Positions 1-11,998 of a DNA stretch of 64,000 bases are shown here, piece after piece. Made by a program: the position numbers and the translations under genes. The stretch's first letter is position 1. Each line of letters starts with the position of its first letter. Below the pieces are notes generated by a model, which saw nothing but the letters and a program-made list of their open reading frames with translations, made no database searches and had not been told where the DNA came from. Source of the DNA: Acanthochromis polyacanthus (Eukaryota; Chordata; Actinopteri; Pomacentridae); the NCBI RefSeq assembly GCF_021347895.1, contig NC_067117.1, positions 37,020,067 to 37,084,066 of the forward strand, written 5' to 3'.

Positions 1-22
1 CACAGAAAGACCTATTGGTTAC

Positions 23-1135
23 TTGTCACACACACTGACAGTAGCTGAGAAGGGATATTCCCAGCTTGAGAAGGAAGGACTATCTGTAGTTTTTGTGGTG
101 AAACAGTTTCATCAGTACCTGTACGGCCGTCAATTTACCATCTTCACAGATCATAAGCCACTGATGGGTCTGTTTAGTGAGACTAAAGGGATCTCACCCA
201 TGGCCTCAGCACGCGTACAGCGCTGGGCAATGGCATTGTCAGCATACCAATATCGCATTGTGTACAAGACAGGGCATGACAATGCAAACGCAGACGCTTT
301 TAGCCGTCTCCCCCTCCCTGACACTCCTAGTCTGGACAGCTTACCCCCTGAGACTGTGTTTTTGTTGGAGAGACTAGCTACTTCCCCAGTGACAGTGAAA
401 GACATCAAAATGTGGACTGACAGGGATCCAGTGTTGTCACAGGTTAAGTGCTGGTTATTGCAGGGTTGGCCAGCAGTAGTGGAGCAGGAAAAGCTTAAGC
501 CTTATTCTAGGCGTCAGCAGGAGCTCAGTGTGCAGGATGGCTGTATCCTCTGGGGATCCAGAGTTATTGTCCCGCCTCCAGGTAGAGCACAGATCATGGA
601 AGTGCTGCACGAAGCCCATCCAGGAGTCTCCCGGATGAAAAGCCTCACCAGGTCTTTTGTGTGGTGGCCAGGGCTGGACGCTTCCTTAGAAGAGAAGGTA
701 AAAGCATCTTCACAATGTCAGGGAAACCAAAAGATGCCAGCAGTGGCGCCGCTCCACCCATGGGAATGGCCTAACCGCCCATGGTCCAGGCTTCACCTCG
801 ATTTTGCTGGTCCATTTATGGGTCGCATGTTTCTAGTGTTAGTGGACGCACATTCCAAGTGGTTAGAAACACACATCATGTCAAACATCACAGCTTCAGT
901 TACCATTGATACACTCAGAAGCATTTTTGCTACACATGGTCTGCCAGACACTATTGTCACTGACAATGGGCCCACTCTCACCAGTGAGGAGTTTAAAGAG
1001 TTTGTGAAACGAAATGGAATCCATCACATTCGCACTGCACCTTATCACCCAGCCTCCAATGGCTTAGCAGACCGTGCAGTTGAAACTCTGAAAGCTGGTT
1101 CGCAGGCATGTGGATCATGTGCGAGCCCATACTGA
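23..1135 (+). pseudogene. Gypsy pol fragment: RNase H and integrase core, frameshifted
   Basis: The 370-codon open frame begins inside RNase H. The hallmark TDHKPL motif is near residue 43 and NADAFSRLP ends the domain near residue 97. Integrase follows: an HHCC-type zinc finger (HEAHPGVSRM) whose first Cys is replaced (SSQCQGN), then the catalytic core with LDFAGPF, TDNGPTLTSEEF and HPASNGLADRAVETLK, which carry the D, D and E positions. After KAG the frame runs into unrelated residues and stops at 1135, which points to a small deletion or frameshift. The start codon is arbitrary because the true frame opens upstream of the window. Confidence 0.88.
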
Positions 1136-1645
1136 CGGAGAGGGAAAGGGGCCTCAGAGGGCTCCCCTTGATGACAGTGTGGACAGGTCGATGGACTGTT
1201 CGATGGTACCAGTCACCCTCAAAAACAATGACGAACTGCCTGTGCAAACTGGTCCACTTTCCCCAATCCCAAGTTCTTCCAGAGGACCACAGCCTGCTCC
1301 TGAAACCACAGCAGGTCTGAGAAGGTCCACGAGGCAGCACAAGCCTCCTGACAGACTGAATTTGTGAATTGTTGAGTTAAGCAATGCTTGATAAAAAAAA
1401 AACAACAACAACTTGATTTGTGTTTACAAGAAAAGAAAAACAATGTTGATGCAAAATAACGTGCTTTTGTAAAAAAAAAAAAAAGTTATGTTAATGGTGA
1501 TGTGTATTTTTTTTGTAAAGTGTTTAAAAAAAAGAAAGACGTAACAGAGAGACAAAGTTTTATTTTGCACTTTTGAAACAGACTAAACGGAAATAAGTTG
1601 TGCACTTTAAGTAATGTTATATGTTTGGATTTTAGGGGGGAGAAG

Positions 1646-1860
1646 TGTTATAGAGTGATTGTGTTAAGGTGGAGCTGTTCGGGCTGCGCCCCGGAACCTT
1701 TGTGTTTGACACTTGTCCCCGCCTGGCCCGGGTTTTTGTGTGGTTCAATGGCGCACCTGACCGGTCTCCGGCAGCTTTGTTCTTTCATTCCACAAAGTCT
1801 AAGATAAACCAAGGTAGACTTCTACCGAGAGTGTGTGCTTTCTTTCTTGAGGTTACAACA
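1646..1860 (+). repeat. 3' LTR of the Gypsy element
   Basis: This 215-bp block starts TGTTATAGAG directly after the purine-rich tract and ends GGTTACAACA, giving the TG...CA ends expected of an LTR. Only one LTR is in the window, so the boundaries rest on these terminal dinucleotides and the purine tract. Confidence 0.7.
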
Positions 1861-3600
1861 ACTTGAAAATGTCTACTCCACCTAACCACCAAAACAACAT
1901 GACAATATGACAACAGTACTGAATTTACAATACAGAGATATAATAAGAAAAAGCAACAAATCCTCAGCGAATCCTCAGGATATCTTTAAGTAAAAAATGA
2001 CTGAATATGTTCATCAGTTATCATCAAAATAGCTGATTAATTTTCCATCTATTTACTAATAACTCATCTAATCATTCAGTAAATCTGATACTAATACTTT
2101 CACTCAACTTAAATGACATCTAGCATTTCCTCATCTCCCTTTGTTGTTTCTCCCATCTGTATTGCAGATGTTTGTAGATTTCCTCAGGGAGGGCATCAGA
2201 AGATTTAGCACTTGTTTCACTCTCCTTGCTGACCACAGAAAGCTGTATACACTTGATGGCTTGTTGATTACGTTGCTACCAGACTGAGTACAGTTCAGGA
2301 AAATGGGGCCAGGGATTCAATACCTGAGCTACGGAATGATAGACTTCTGATTATAGGCAAGCCGTACATAGAAAACTATTCTACAGTATCCTCAGGACAG
2401 TAATGTGTTGTACTGATAGCATTCACCAGAAAACACACTGCCACACCAGTAAAGACATCAGTTCACAGGAAAACCATCAAAGTCTGTGAAACATATCCCT
2501 TGACTTCACTGTGAGGAAAAGCTGTCGAAAACTTTATCAAATGCTAGTCTGTGAACTCTGCTGTGCAAAGGCCAATGCATATTCGACACATGCATATGAC
2601 TGTGTGAGAAATAAATGAAAAACATCATTTTAAGTTTGCACTGATGCACCCAACCTCCTGTGAATAAGTATCTAGGATTATAGGTAGTAAGGAAACCCTC
2701 CCATTTCATGAGCCATCAAGCAGCAATGGTGCTCTGGGCATGCACACTTCTCCTAAGGAGGAGCTCTAACGTGGAAACTCAGCAGTGAAACCTCCAGATT
2801 AAAGAAACTCCTTAAAGAACTGCCTCCTGCCAGCAATTCAGAATTAGGAATATTCTGATTTTGTCAATCAAGTTTACTCTTTCCAAGTCAATGAATAGGC
2901 CTTATCATGACATACAGTGAATTATATATTGACCAGTGAGGGAAAACAAAATGTTCTGGGAGGTTTAGGAGGCTGCATAAGCATAAAAACTGTATCACTG
3001 GTCAAATGTGGATGGAGACCTGTGCCTCATTGCTTTTGCTTTTGCTTTTGATATTTAGAGGTTAATGTTGTTTGTCATGCATTAGCAGTTATACCAGGAG
3101 GACGTTTACTTACAATGAATGACTTTCAAATGGTTAGACTAACACTTTTACTCAAGTAAAGGATCTTAATGCTTCTTACAATGGTGGTCTCAAGGAATAG
3201 ACCACACAAGCTGAGGTAACTACTATATACTGTGTTTGTACTTCTCTTGAAATGTGAAATTCTTCCTTCACCTTTATACTAGAGCAGGTGGGGAGATACA
3301 CATTCAGTACACAAACTAATCAGCTGATTGTTGCAGCTAAATCTGGTACTTAAACATTTTAATTTACCCTTGAAGCACTCAAAATTGATCAGCTTAAAAA
3401 TATTGATCTCCTTCATGGGACTGCAGAGACAGATTTTGTCAGTGAAGTCTATTCTTTCCAAGCCTTATCATGGCAAACAGTGAAATATATATATATTACC
3501 AATGAGGGTGAACAAAATTTTCTGGGAGGTTGCATAAGCTTAAATACTATATCACTGGTCTAATGTGGATGGAGACCTATGGGCTCATTTAACAACACAG
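1861..3600. other. Non-coding stretch with a local direct duplication
   Basis: No gene is seen here. Roughly 2850-3035 and 3423-3595 are diverged direct copies of each other. They share the same order of words: 'attttgtca', 'ctctttccaag', 'ccttatcatg', 'ttctgggaggtt', 'gcataagc' and 'aatgtggatggagacct'. The rest is unremarkable AT-rich sequence. Confidence 0.6.
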
Positions 3601-3680
3601 TAAAACAAGAAAAGCACTCAGACAGCGCAGTACTCTGCCAAGGTTGCTCAGTCGATGTATGATTTCCGACTGATAAAATG

Positions 3681-3868
3681 TTGTTTTTTTTAGGGTTTTT
3701 TTTTGGCCTTATTCAATAGGTAAGTAGAGATGCAGACAGGAAAGTAGAGAGCAGAATGGCAGGATGACCTGCAGGAAAGGGCCATGAGCTGGAATCAAAC
3801 CTAGGCCACTGCTTTGGGGGCTCCAACCTGTGTCACCCACTCAATTTGCTGAGCTATCTGGACGCACA
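3681..3868 (-). mobile_element. tRNA-derived SINE inserted in repeat family R
   Basis: Read on the minus strand, the head resembles a tRNA. An A-box-like TAGCTCAGCAAATTGAGTGG lies near 3855 and a B-box GGTTTGATTCC at 3791-3801. A tail region follows and then an A-rich end (the T-runs at 3681-3703). The uninterrupted copy of family R at 40781-41182 lacks this block, which supports a separate insertion. Confidence 0.65.
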
Positions 3869-4162
3869 ATGGAAAAAAAATTTAAACAATTCATGGTCTG
3901 CAGTGGTTGATTTCTTTTAGGATCACAATTATGTGATCGTCAGCAGGCAACTGACATAGTATTCACTTGTAGTCATAGTTACAGGGATGCTGTGCTGCTA
4001 TCTCTCAATGATATGGAAATCCTTAACAGAACCATGGAGCCAGACTAAAGCTGCATCACTGCCAAAATCTAATCACTTGGTCCTTGTGTCATTTCTGACC
4101 TTCCCTGAAATTTTTATCCAAATCTGTTACTCTGTTTTTTAGTAATGTTGCAAACCAACAGA

Positions 4163-4189
4163 CAGACAGACAGACAGAAAGACAGACAA
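4163..4189 (+). repeat. (GACA)n microsatellite
   Basis: A short run of GACA units sits inside repeat family R. Related copies have only two or three units at the same place, so it has expanded in this copy. Confidence 0.8.
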
Positions 4190-4232
4190 ACCAATGTCAA
4201 TCATCACATAACTTCCTGGTGGAGAAATAACA

Positions 4233-5186
4233 GGACTATGAGTCCACAGTCATGCTACCAGCCCTGTGAAGCTGCAATTAGGCACAATGGTGCATCAAAC
4301 TAAGTGCTAACAACAGCTTACTAAGATGCTCACAAAAGTTGTCTATGACTGTCTTGCATTGATTTGAATTATTGAAAAATCAATCAAGAAGGTAATTTAC
4401 AGAAACAATGATTGATCTGTGACCATTTCATTTCACTCTGCCGGTAAATGTCAAAATGAGGCACAGACTGATGTAAGCAGTTTTTTAGGGATTTGATTTG
4501 GTCATAAACTAAATTATAGGACAAAGTGAAACTTTGATGGTGGCAGCTGAAAAGCAGGGGAATCTGCAAGTTATTACCAAAGGAACAGGATGCTTGTACC
4601 AAATTTCATGGCAAGCTACTTAATAGTGGCTCAGACATTTAGCTTAAAACTACAAATGTGAACCTCATGCGGCACTAAAGGAAAAGTCAGAGCATTTTCA
4701 GTGCTACTATGACACATTATTTCGAAACAATGAATGTCTCGACCAAATTTTGAGTCAATTCATGTTTCAGATTTCTGAGATATTTTACAAGACGGGTGAA
4801 AACTTTCACTTGTTGGTGCTGCAAAGTCGGGAGGTTTCATCACTAGCACACTACAAATGCTTTTAAAAATGTATTGGCAATCCATTAAATATTAGCCAAG
4901 ATACTTCTGTTGGGACCAAAGTGGACTGACAGACATACTGCCAGGCCCAAGTAGTTGCTACACATGCAGTATAGCTAAAAATGATGATGTTTTGCCAAAG
5001 AACCTACATAAGTCTCTTACAAAGAGACACCCAATAATAAAATTGTATCTAAGAGATGCAGTGCTGACTTCATCACAAAACAGCAAGCACAGGCTGCAAA
5101 AGTGTATGACTAATCCTCTGGCAGTGTGTAGCCAAATGCAATTTCAGCAAGAAAAATCAACCTTATATGCAAGTTGATGTCTTTCT
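4233..5186. other. No recognisable feature
   Basis: This is AT-rich sequence with only short chance open frames. Nothing supports a gene. Confidence 0.6.
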
Positions 5187-5194
5187 CTTTAGAT

Positions 5195-5659
5195 CAGGGA
5201 TCAACATCAACATAAGGCCCACAGGCCAAAACCAGGCCACCTATTTATCAGGACAAATATGCAATGAACGAAATTGCAAATTTTAAATAATTTCTAGATC
5301 TTGACAAGTTGTTTGATCAGAAAGTAAAATACTAGACTGTTCAGTTCCAGATACATGTGACTGAATGTTGTTGTGTCTTTGTAGAAACACTGTGATCTGT
5401 AAGTTATAATATGTAAATAATAAACTGAAGCAGAATTCATTTTTCTTAAGAAATTTCAGATTGCTCATAATGTTTTGTAAAAAGATAGTTCCTTAAATGT
5501 GAAAATTGTCAGAATGTACTTTCTTGCACTAAAACATGGGAAACATTTGGAGCTGTGATGGTTTATAGGTTATTATGCTGTGATTTTACTGGTATGGCCC
5601 ACTTGAGATCAAATTGGGCTGTGTGTGGCCCCTGAACTAAGATGACTTTGACACCCCTG
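5195..5659 (-). mobile_element. Non-autonomous hAT (Charlie-like) element
   Basis: The ends are CAGGGATCAACATCAA on the left and, read inward from the right, CAGGGGTGTCAAAGTC. This is the classic hAT terminal motif. Flanking 8-mers are ctttagat (5187-5194) and ctatagat (5660-5667), a 7/8 match expected of an old 8-bp target duplication. No transposase is encoded. Confidence 0.75.
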
Positions 5660-5667
5660 CTATAGAT

Positions 5668-8600
5668 TGTTTAAAAAATATCAATACAAGTTTAATACAG
5701 CATTGTTTTTTGGAACATCTACTGTTATACAACTTTGTACTCTTGCAATAAATTTCTTGTTCTGGCTCACCCTTTTTTTTTAAATTAGTGACACAATCAA
5801 CTTAATCATGACCTCTGAGCTTCCACTGTGATAAAGAGGATCTTTTTAAACTTGAAAAAATGTAGAGAAAAAGAGAAAACATACACTGGACAGCAGTTAA
5901 TTAACAAAAGCAAAAGAGATAAAAAAATATTGACATTTCAGGTGCATTTTAGTAAGTAGAGAGCATGCTTACAGGCCTAAGCATGCTGTCTTATTACATG
6001 ATCAGGTGACACCTTCACTTCTCTCTCTGCCTCATGATGATATTACTTTGAACATCTTTTGCACCTCAGTGCACCAGTGTGTCAGCAGGGCTAACTTTGT
6101 GTGCATACTGACACATTGCAGCTACACACCCCATGGTTCACCTTTGCTGATATCAAAAGGAAGTCCTCACTTGGCACGCACACTGAGGAGTGTCCCAGTC
6201 ATGCACTCATAACACCCCTGGGGACTACAGAAACCACTGCATCACCCGATTTGTTCAAAGCACTTCATCATTATCAGCCCAGGAATGTACAGTAGTACAA
6301 AGATCAGACTCAAATCTGCAAATTAAAAGAAAATCTTTCTGAATTGATCAGAAAAACAAAGACATGTCCACAAGGAAGGTGTCTGTGAGGACAAATGAAG
6401 AGAATGTGCTGCCTACGGGGCAAGAAAATAAAACAAATTTCACACTGAAGAGTGATCAGTGTCCATTAGAGGCTGTAATGCGCAAAAATGTAAAAGCATG
6501 TTAGTGAGATTTGCATCTTTCACCACCTTCTGCTACAGTCAGCAATGGAATAATTTACTAAAATGCATTTACAGAAATAATTGCAATGGACTGGATAAAT
6601 TTGAGGGATTAAAAGGATGATTCATTTGTGAGCTCTGCAGACTCTTATGTGGGCCTTTCATTCTTGCTGGCTCAGCAAATTTGACTTTCCATGCTCTCCC
6701 TCCTTGTTTATACTGTCTGTGAGTCATTGCCTTTCAGAAGATACAACAAACTAAAAAAATAATGAAGAATCACTGATGGAAACAAATCAAAATCAGTTAA
6801 ATGCCAATTTTATACATATATATTTCAAATGCATAAGGAAAATGTTTATTACTGTCCATTAAAAATGAAATATCTCTCACCTTCAATCAGTTTCTATGTG
6901 TCTACATTGAAATCAAGCAATGTGAAGTGTCTCTAAAGTACTGGAAATCTCCCTTTAAAGTTCTGCAACCACACATACATGCTTGTTTTTATTATGTAAC
7001 ATTACACTGCAGCACTACACGAGGACTTACCAGCATGCTCTAAAAGTTCCACTCTGCCAGATTTGCTGTTACTGTAAGACTGTCTGCATTAAACTGAGAG
7101 GCGAATGGCAAAACACTGTCTGCTCTAATTACCCCTGAGCCATTTATTCTCCTTTTCTCTCTGCAGAGCTTTTTTTCACATTCAAGCACGATGTGTGTAA
7201 TGAGGTAGGTGCCTCTGTGACAAGCAGCTACGAAGCAAAGCCTCAGTAACAGATGTTGCTGTCTTGGACAGAGAGGAAGAAAATAAAGCTGCTTACCTTG
7301 AGGAGAGATGGTCTGCCTCTTAAACAAGAAGTGGAAGCAGAAAATAGGGTCAGATATGCTCTTGACAGGATGTAAAATGAAAAAAAATACTAACAATCTA
7401 TACTTTGGCTCAACCCACCCTCAAAAGACATTGCAAAAATATAAAAAATAACTGGCAGGTCCCAGTATCACCTAGGGATGTTATTTTCCAAGAAGACACT
7501 CACAAACAAGACTTTTCTTGACTCAATATGCTGCTGAGAGGAACGCAGATCAGGCAGAGAGGAGAGGAATCACTCACACAGATTATCATTGTTCTAACAC
7601 ACTGGAATCAGCACAAGCATCAGAGCCAGTGCAGTTCCACTGCTGTATTTCCCGGCACGGTTCGCTCATTGGCTGAGTGGCCACTCAATAAAAACCCTCC
7701 TTGTCATCAATTGGGTAGGGAGGGGGATAGATTTTCTTTGGCGCACTAACAACTGTGCTCCTCCTCTTTTCTTCCTTGCTCTATCACTTTTTCTCCCAGT
7801 ATAGCCAGACAGGGAGTGCTGAGCTATGAGAATTAGACGCAGGAGGAAAAGGATGAAGAGAGAAAGAAAGGGAGGGGAAGGACGTGTAAAAAGAAGAAGG
7901 ATGAGTGATGAAATGAGGTGAAGATGGTAACCAGCAGTCTGCAGTGGCTCTCACAGAGCTTGATTTTAGGTCCTGTGCCTCCCTGCTGCAGGAACTCTGC
8001 AGGAACTGAACTGCAGTGAGGTGTGAGGACCAGAGAGGATAGAAGAAGAGAGGGGAGGAGGTGAAGAGAAGAGGGGAGGATGGGTGAGGGGGTGTTACCG
8101 GTCTGCTTGGGCTGTTTTTGCTGCAGTATAGAGGCAGGGAGAACGCAGATGGGAAGTTGTGTTTTTGTCTCCCTCTCTCCTCGCCAGCAGCAGTCAATGT
8201 AAAGCTCTGGCAGAAAAGGCAACTAGTTCTTCCCTTCCTTGTTCACAGGGATCTAGTCTGTATCTGGTGAATAATTTAAAAGAGCAGAAGGTGGGACAAA
8301 AAGCTCGGGCAACACAGATCTCTGCTGCTGATCTTCAGGGAGACAGAGATTTAAACAAAAAAGTGTTAAAGTCCGGCAGTCGAAAGCTGTATGTTACAGT
8401 GGGATTTATGTAGAGCATCTGTCTAGCTGGATACTCCCTGCAGATAAAACATCCAGTTTAACAACATGTGTTTGATTGCCATTTCTTTAAGGGTTGGTCA
8501 CACCAGATGAGATAGATGAGAAGAAAAAGAGCTAATGAAACAGTGTGACAGTTTGGGGTGGTTTCTGTCGTTACTTTTTTCCTTGCTTCCCACTAAACAA

Positions 8601-9477
8601 TCTAGTGTCTCAATTCTAAATTGAATTAAATTGACTTAATGAAGTCTCATTCTGCCATCTGGAATCAATAGAGAGCCTGATTTCCAACACTAGACAGCTG
8701 GAAAGAGCTGCATCACACACCAGGACGGGTTTCTCCAAAGAAATCCCTGCACTCTGTGGTTGGTTTGTGAGAATTACTATATGAAACATAAAATAAATAG
8801 TTTTAAGGGACAGCATTTGTCCCAAACAACACTAAATGTTTTCCTTTGCCTGTACATAAAACAATTCCTTCCTCATACCTCTTTAACAGGCCAAATCTGG
8901 GGCAAATGAAAAGTGTGCTCAGTCAATCCAGCTGATTTAGCAGTGGAACATTTGTTAATGAAAAGCAATGACAGGACACTGGTGTGAGTGCCAGTTTCAC
9001 CATTACACTTATTAAACCTTCTGGGAACATTGCCAAAAGTCTGCAGCAAATGGGCAGCCAGGCTCCCTTCAAGAGGGACACAACACTTCATTGTCTTTGG
9101 CGTTACCCTTGACATAAAAGTGACCAAGCAGTGTTCAGTGCACTACCAACAATTAGAGCAGCAAACACCAGATGTCTCAGAGATGCTGCATCACTAAAGC
9201 ATCCTGGACTTTTACATAACTTCATATAAACATTCTGCAGTGCCTATTTGTCTCTATTCCTACTCGAGGGGAGAGTGATGGAGAGAAAACTTTTGATAGA
9301 ATACAATTATTCATCGAGAGGATATTTTGTGATTGTCTCACACTATACTTTAAAGCAATAACTTGTAATAGATGAAAGGGAGGCACAGAGGTAATTCAGC
9401 CTGACGATTAGTAGTGAAATATGTGCCTGAAACAGCTGTGTAGGTCTGGTTTCATAAAGGTGAAGCAGGGAATCTAA
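5668..9477. other. Gene-poor stretch; purine/pyrimidine-biased island at 7780-8230
   Basis: No protein domain is recognisable in any frame. The region 7780-8230 is strongly purine-rich on the plus strand, which creates the long low-complexity minus-strand open frames there; these are not credible proteins. Two consensus splice donors on the minus strand (7025-7030 and 7291-7296) and a strong plus-strand acceptor near 7165 hint at a possible untranslated exon, but no coherent gene model results. Confidence 0.5.
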
Positions 9478-9668
9478 AGAGTATAAACCACATCACTGCC
9501 AAGATCTAATGAGGTGCTACTTGTGCCATTTCAGACCTTCCCTGAAAGTTTCATCCAAATTCGACAGTCCATTTCTGAGTAATGTTGAGCACAAACAGAC
9601 AGATTAACAGAAGGACAAACGTACGCCGATCCTCATGTAACTCCGCAATGTTTCTTGGCGGAGTAAAA
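9478..9668 (+). repeat. Dispersed repeat family R, copy 2 (partial)
   Basis: It contains 'gaccttccctgaaagtttcatccaaatt' as two overlapping shared words, then 'ttggcggagta', in the same order as the other copies. Only the distal half is retained. Confidence 0.65.
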
Positions 9669-9821
9669 ATATTATAAAGCTGGCAATATTTTAGGGCAGT
9701 GGAACCTTGCAAGTGACAGTTTGCTAACACATTACCTTGCATATTTCTCAATCAGACCCACCTCTTGCTCGTTTCATCTGATTTCAAAAGCAAGATGGTG
9801 AACTCGAGGTCATGGAACATC

Positions 9822-10815
9822 AGTGGTTTCAGAATATGAGGACATTTTACATCCCGCCCATCAAATCTCAAATAATCCATCTACAAAATATTAAAACATG
9901 CAGTTGTTGTGGAAATTTACTTTTCCTGAGACCAAATCTAAAAAAAAAAACTAGGAGAAAAGAATGTATTTATTAAAATACCAAATAAGTCTTGTCCCAC
10001 CCCCCTGATGACCAAATTGAATTGCAAATAAAACTGTCCATCCATCCATTCTCTACACACGCTTTATCCTCACTAGGGTCGCGGGGGGTGCTGAAGCCTA
10101 TCCCAGCTGACTCGGGCGAAGGCAGGGGACACCCTGGACAGGTCGCCAGTCTGTCGCAGGGCCACATATACAGACAAACAATCACACTCACACCTCAGCA
10201 TATTTTTGGACTGTGGGAGGAAGCCGGAGAAAACATACGCATGCACAGGGAGAACATGCAAACTCCATGCAGAAAGATCTCAGGCCCAGGCTGGGATTTG
10301 AACCGGGGATCTTCTTGCTGTGCCAAACACTACGTTACTATGCAGCCCGCAAATAAAACTGTTAAAATTAAATTTAAAGCCCCTTTTTTGGCATTGTCTT
10401 TTTAGTGATGTCTCTTGATATAATTGTGGGAACACTTTTTAATCGACATAATATTTTAAAAAATAACTATTATGCATGGAACCTGTGTCCCACAACAACC
10501 CTGTTAGCCTAACCTTTTTAGCTGGTAAAAGAAGAAGAAGAAAACAGTGAATCACATGATATGCTGGAAATGACATCATCAGACAGTTTTTTTTTTAAAT
10601 GGGTAGAGAAATCTATGTCCTCTCTTCTGTTTTTAATATTATAATAACATTGTCAGTCTTGATTGAATGTCTCACTGTACCTCAGGCAACTCTGTTATAT
10701 TATCAGCATAACACAAATTCTTTTAACCTTTTCCTTTACTTTTTTATATCAGTAACTTTTATGCAGGCTATTTGATTACAATTCAATGTACTGAGCAAAC
10801 TGAAATGTTAATGTC
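9822..10815 (+). mobile_element. DNA-transposon-like repeat, copy 1 (carries a LINE-tail insertion)
   Basis: The sequence aligns by eye, in order, with the cleaner copy at 33811-34648. Shared words include 'aaaacatgcagt', 'cctgagaccaaatct', 'aggagaaaagaa', 'tgtcctctcttct' and 'cttgattgaatgtctcac'. Its right end is replaced by the LINE that begins near 10816. Confidence 0.65.
10037..10348 (+). mobile_element. LINE 3'-tail-like retroposon with 13-bp target-site duplication
   Basis: It begins with CCATC repeats and carries the widespread fish motif of 'gggtgctgaagcctatccc' followed by 'ccagctgactcgggcg'. The direct repeat gcaaataaaactg flanks it at 10024-10036 and 10349-10361. The related copy at about 34045 has one such word and no insertion, so this is an insertion in the pre-existing repeat. 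Related fragments occur at 22410-22490 and, inverted, at 43700-43805. An RTE-type LINE source is likely but not proven. Confidence 0.75.
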
Positions 10816-11858
10816 GCAGAGGAAAGTCAGAGGATCTGATCTACCTGCTGCAGCGAGCGCTCACTCACCTGGAGAGCGCCGGCAGCGCTGTGAGAGTCAT
10901 GTTCTTTGACTTCTCCAGCGCCTTCAACACCATCAGGCCGGCGCTGCTGCGGGGGAAGCTGGTGGACGCGGGAGTTGATGGACATCTCGCTGCCTGGACC
11001 ACTGACTACCTCACTGACCGTCCACAGTACGTGCGGCTGCGTGGCTGTGAGTCAGAGGTGGTAGTCTGCAGCACGGGGGCGCCCCAGGGCACCGTCCTCT
11101 CGCCCTTCCTCTTCACCATCTACACCTCGGACTTCACCTACAACACGGACAGCTGCCATCTCCAGAAGTTCTCCGATGACTCCGCCATTGTGGGCCATGT
11201 GTCTGAGGGGAACGAGCTGGAGTATCGGTCGGTCATCATGGACTTTGTGGACTGGTGTGAGCGCAACCACCTGTGCCTCAACACCAGTAAGACAAAAGAG
11301 ATGGTGGTCGACTTCAGGAGAAGGACACTCCCACATCCACCAGTGAACATCCAGGGGCAGGACATTGAAACAGTGGACAGTTTCAAGTACCTGGGTGTTC
11401 ACCTCGACAATAAACTGGACTGGTCCCACAACACTGATGCTCTGTACAAGAAGGGCCAGAGTCGCCTCCACCTTCTGAGGAGGCTGAGGTCCTTCGGAGT
11501 GTGCAGACCTCTACTAAGGACTTTCTATGACACTGTGGTAGCCTCTGCTTTCCTCTACGCTGTCGTCTGCTGGGCCCCGGGCAGCACAGAGCGGGACATG
11601 AAGAGACTGAACAAGCTGACCAAGAGGGCCAGCTCTGTCCTGGGCTGCCCACTGGACTCTGTGATGGAGGTGGGCGAGAGGAGGATGTTGGCCAAGCTCT
11701 CATCCATCATGGACAACAGCTCCCACCCACTGCACCGGACTGTAGTGGAGCTGAGCAGCTCCTTTAGCACAAGACTCAGACACCCTCAGTGCAAGAAGGA
11801 GCGCTACCGCAGGTCCTTCATCCCCACTGCCATCAGACTATATAACACTACTGTGTAG
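10816..11858 (+). CDS. Reverse transcriptase fragment of a LINE
   Basis: The open frame runs without interruption for about 345 codons from the truncation point to the stop at 11856-11858. RT block A is VMFFDFSSAFNTI, block B is TGAPQGTVLSPFLFTIY and block C is KFSDDSAIVG, with the catalytic F-x-D-D. The C-terminal part (NHLCLNTSKTKEMVVDFR, FKYLGVHLDNKLDW) is typical of the jockey superfamily. The tract is GC-rich (codon use unlike the surrounding AT-rich DNA) and has no stop, so the insertion is probably fairly recent. Because it is 5'-truncated it has no start codon of its own and is not expected to be functional. Confidence 0.85.
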
Positions 11859-11998
11859 TTGTTATTATGTGCAATATTTATTATCTTGTTCTTGCACTTT
11901 CGTGACTTTTGCACTCCTCTGTTTTTTGTTTCTAAGAGCCCTGTAACGGTAAATTTCTCCTTTATGAGATCAATAAAGTCTATCTTAATACTTAATAC
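10816..11998 (+). mobile_element. 5'-truncated non-LTR retrotransposon (CR1/L2/Rex1 group)
   Basis: The reverse transcriptase is followed by a short 3' UTR ending 'atcaataaagtctatctt' with a degenerate repeated tail, as in L2-like fish LINEs. The endonuclease and the first RT blocks are missing, the usual result of incomplete reverse transcription. Confidence 0.85.

Larger units (their letters stand above)
1..1860 (+). mobile_element. 3' part of a Ty3/Gypsy LTR retrotransposon (RNase H, integrase, 3' LTR), cut by the window edge
   Basis: The first 1.1 kb encodes the end of a Gypsy pol polyprotein. It is followed by an A/T-rich untranslated stretch, a purine-rich tract (about 1633-1645) and a TG...CA-bounded 3' LTR. 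The 5' part of the element lies outside the window, so the target-site duplication cannot be checked. The pol frame is damaged near 1105: the integrase breaks off just after its catalytic core, and the usual pol C-terminal tail reappears in another frame at 1110-1367 (RRSTRQHKPPDRLNL). This copy is therefore dead. Family assignment is firm; the exact lineage is not determined. Confidence 0.9.
3601..4232 (+). repeat. Dispersed repeat family R, copy 1 (interrupted by a SINE)
   Basis: The block starts 'aagaaaagcactcagacagcg' and ends near 'cataacttcctggtggag'. The same text recurs at about 9478-9668, 39783-40772, 40781-41182 and, inverted, at 56493-56975. Shared landmarks are 'tactctgccaagg' near one end, 'gaccttccctgaaa' in the middle and 'cttggcggagta' near the other end. 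No coding capacity is visible. The class is not recognised. Confidence 0.7.

Noticed and set aside
1154..1443. Minus-strand frames of 74-115 codons behind the Gypsy pol
   Set aside because: They are antisense to the Gypsy pol tail and its A-rich untranslated stretch.
7784..8222. Long minus-strand open frames of 129-137 codons
   Set aside because: They come from a purine-biased stretch and give low-complexity Ser/Pro/Leu text in two overlapping frames with no domain or splice support.
5668..9477. Possibility that adora1, a neighbour of MYBPH in human, begins here
   Set aside because: No adenosine-receptor sequence is visible in any frame, so only the human gene order suggested it.
11052..11770. 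Minus-strand frames of 71-139 codons
   Set aside because: They are shadows of the LINE reverse transcriptase on the plus strand.
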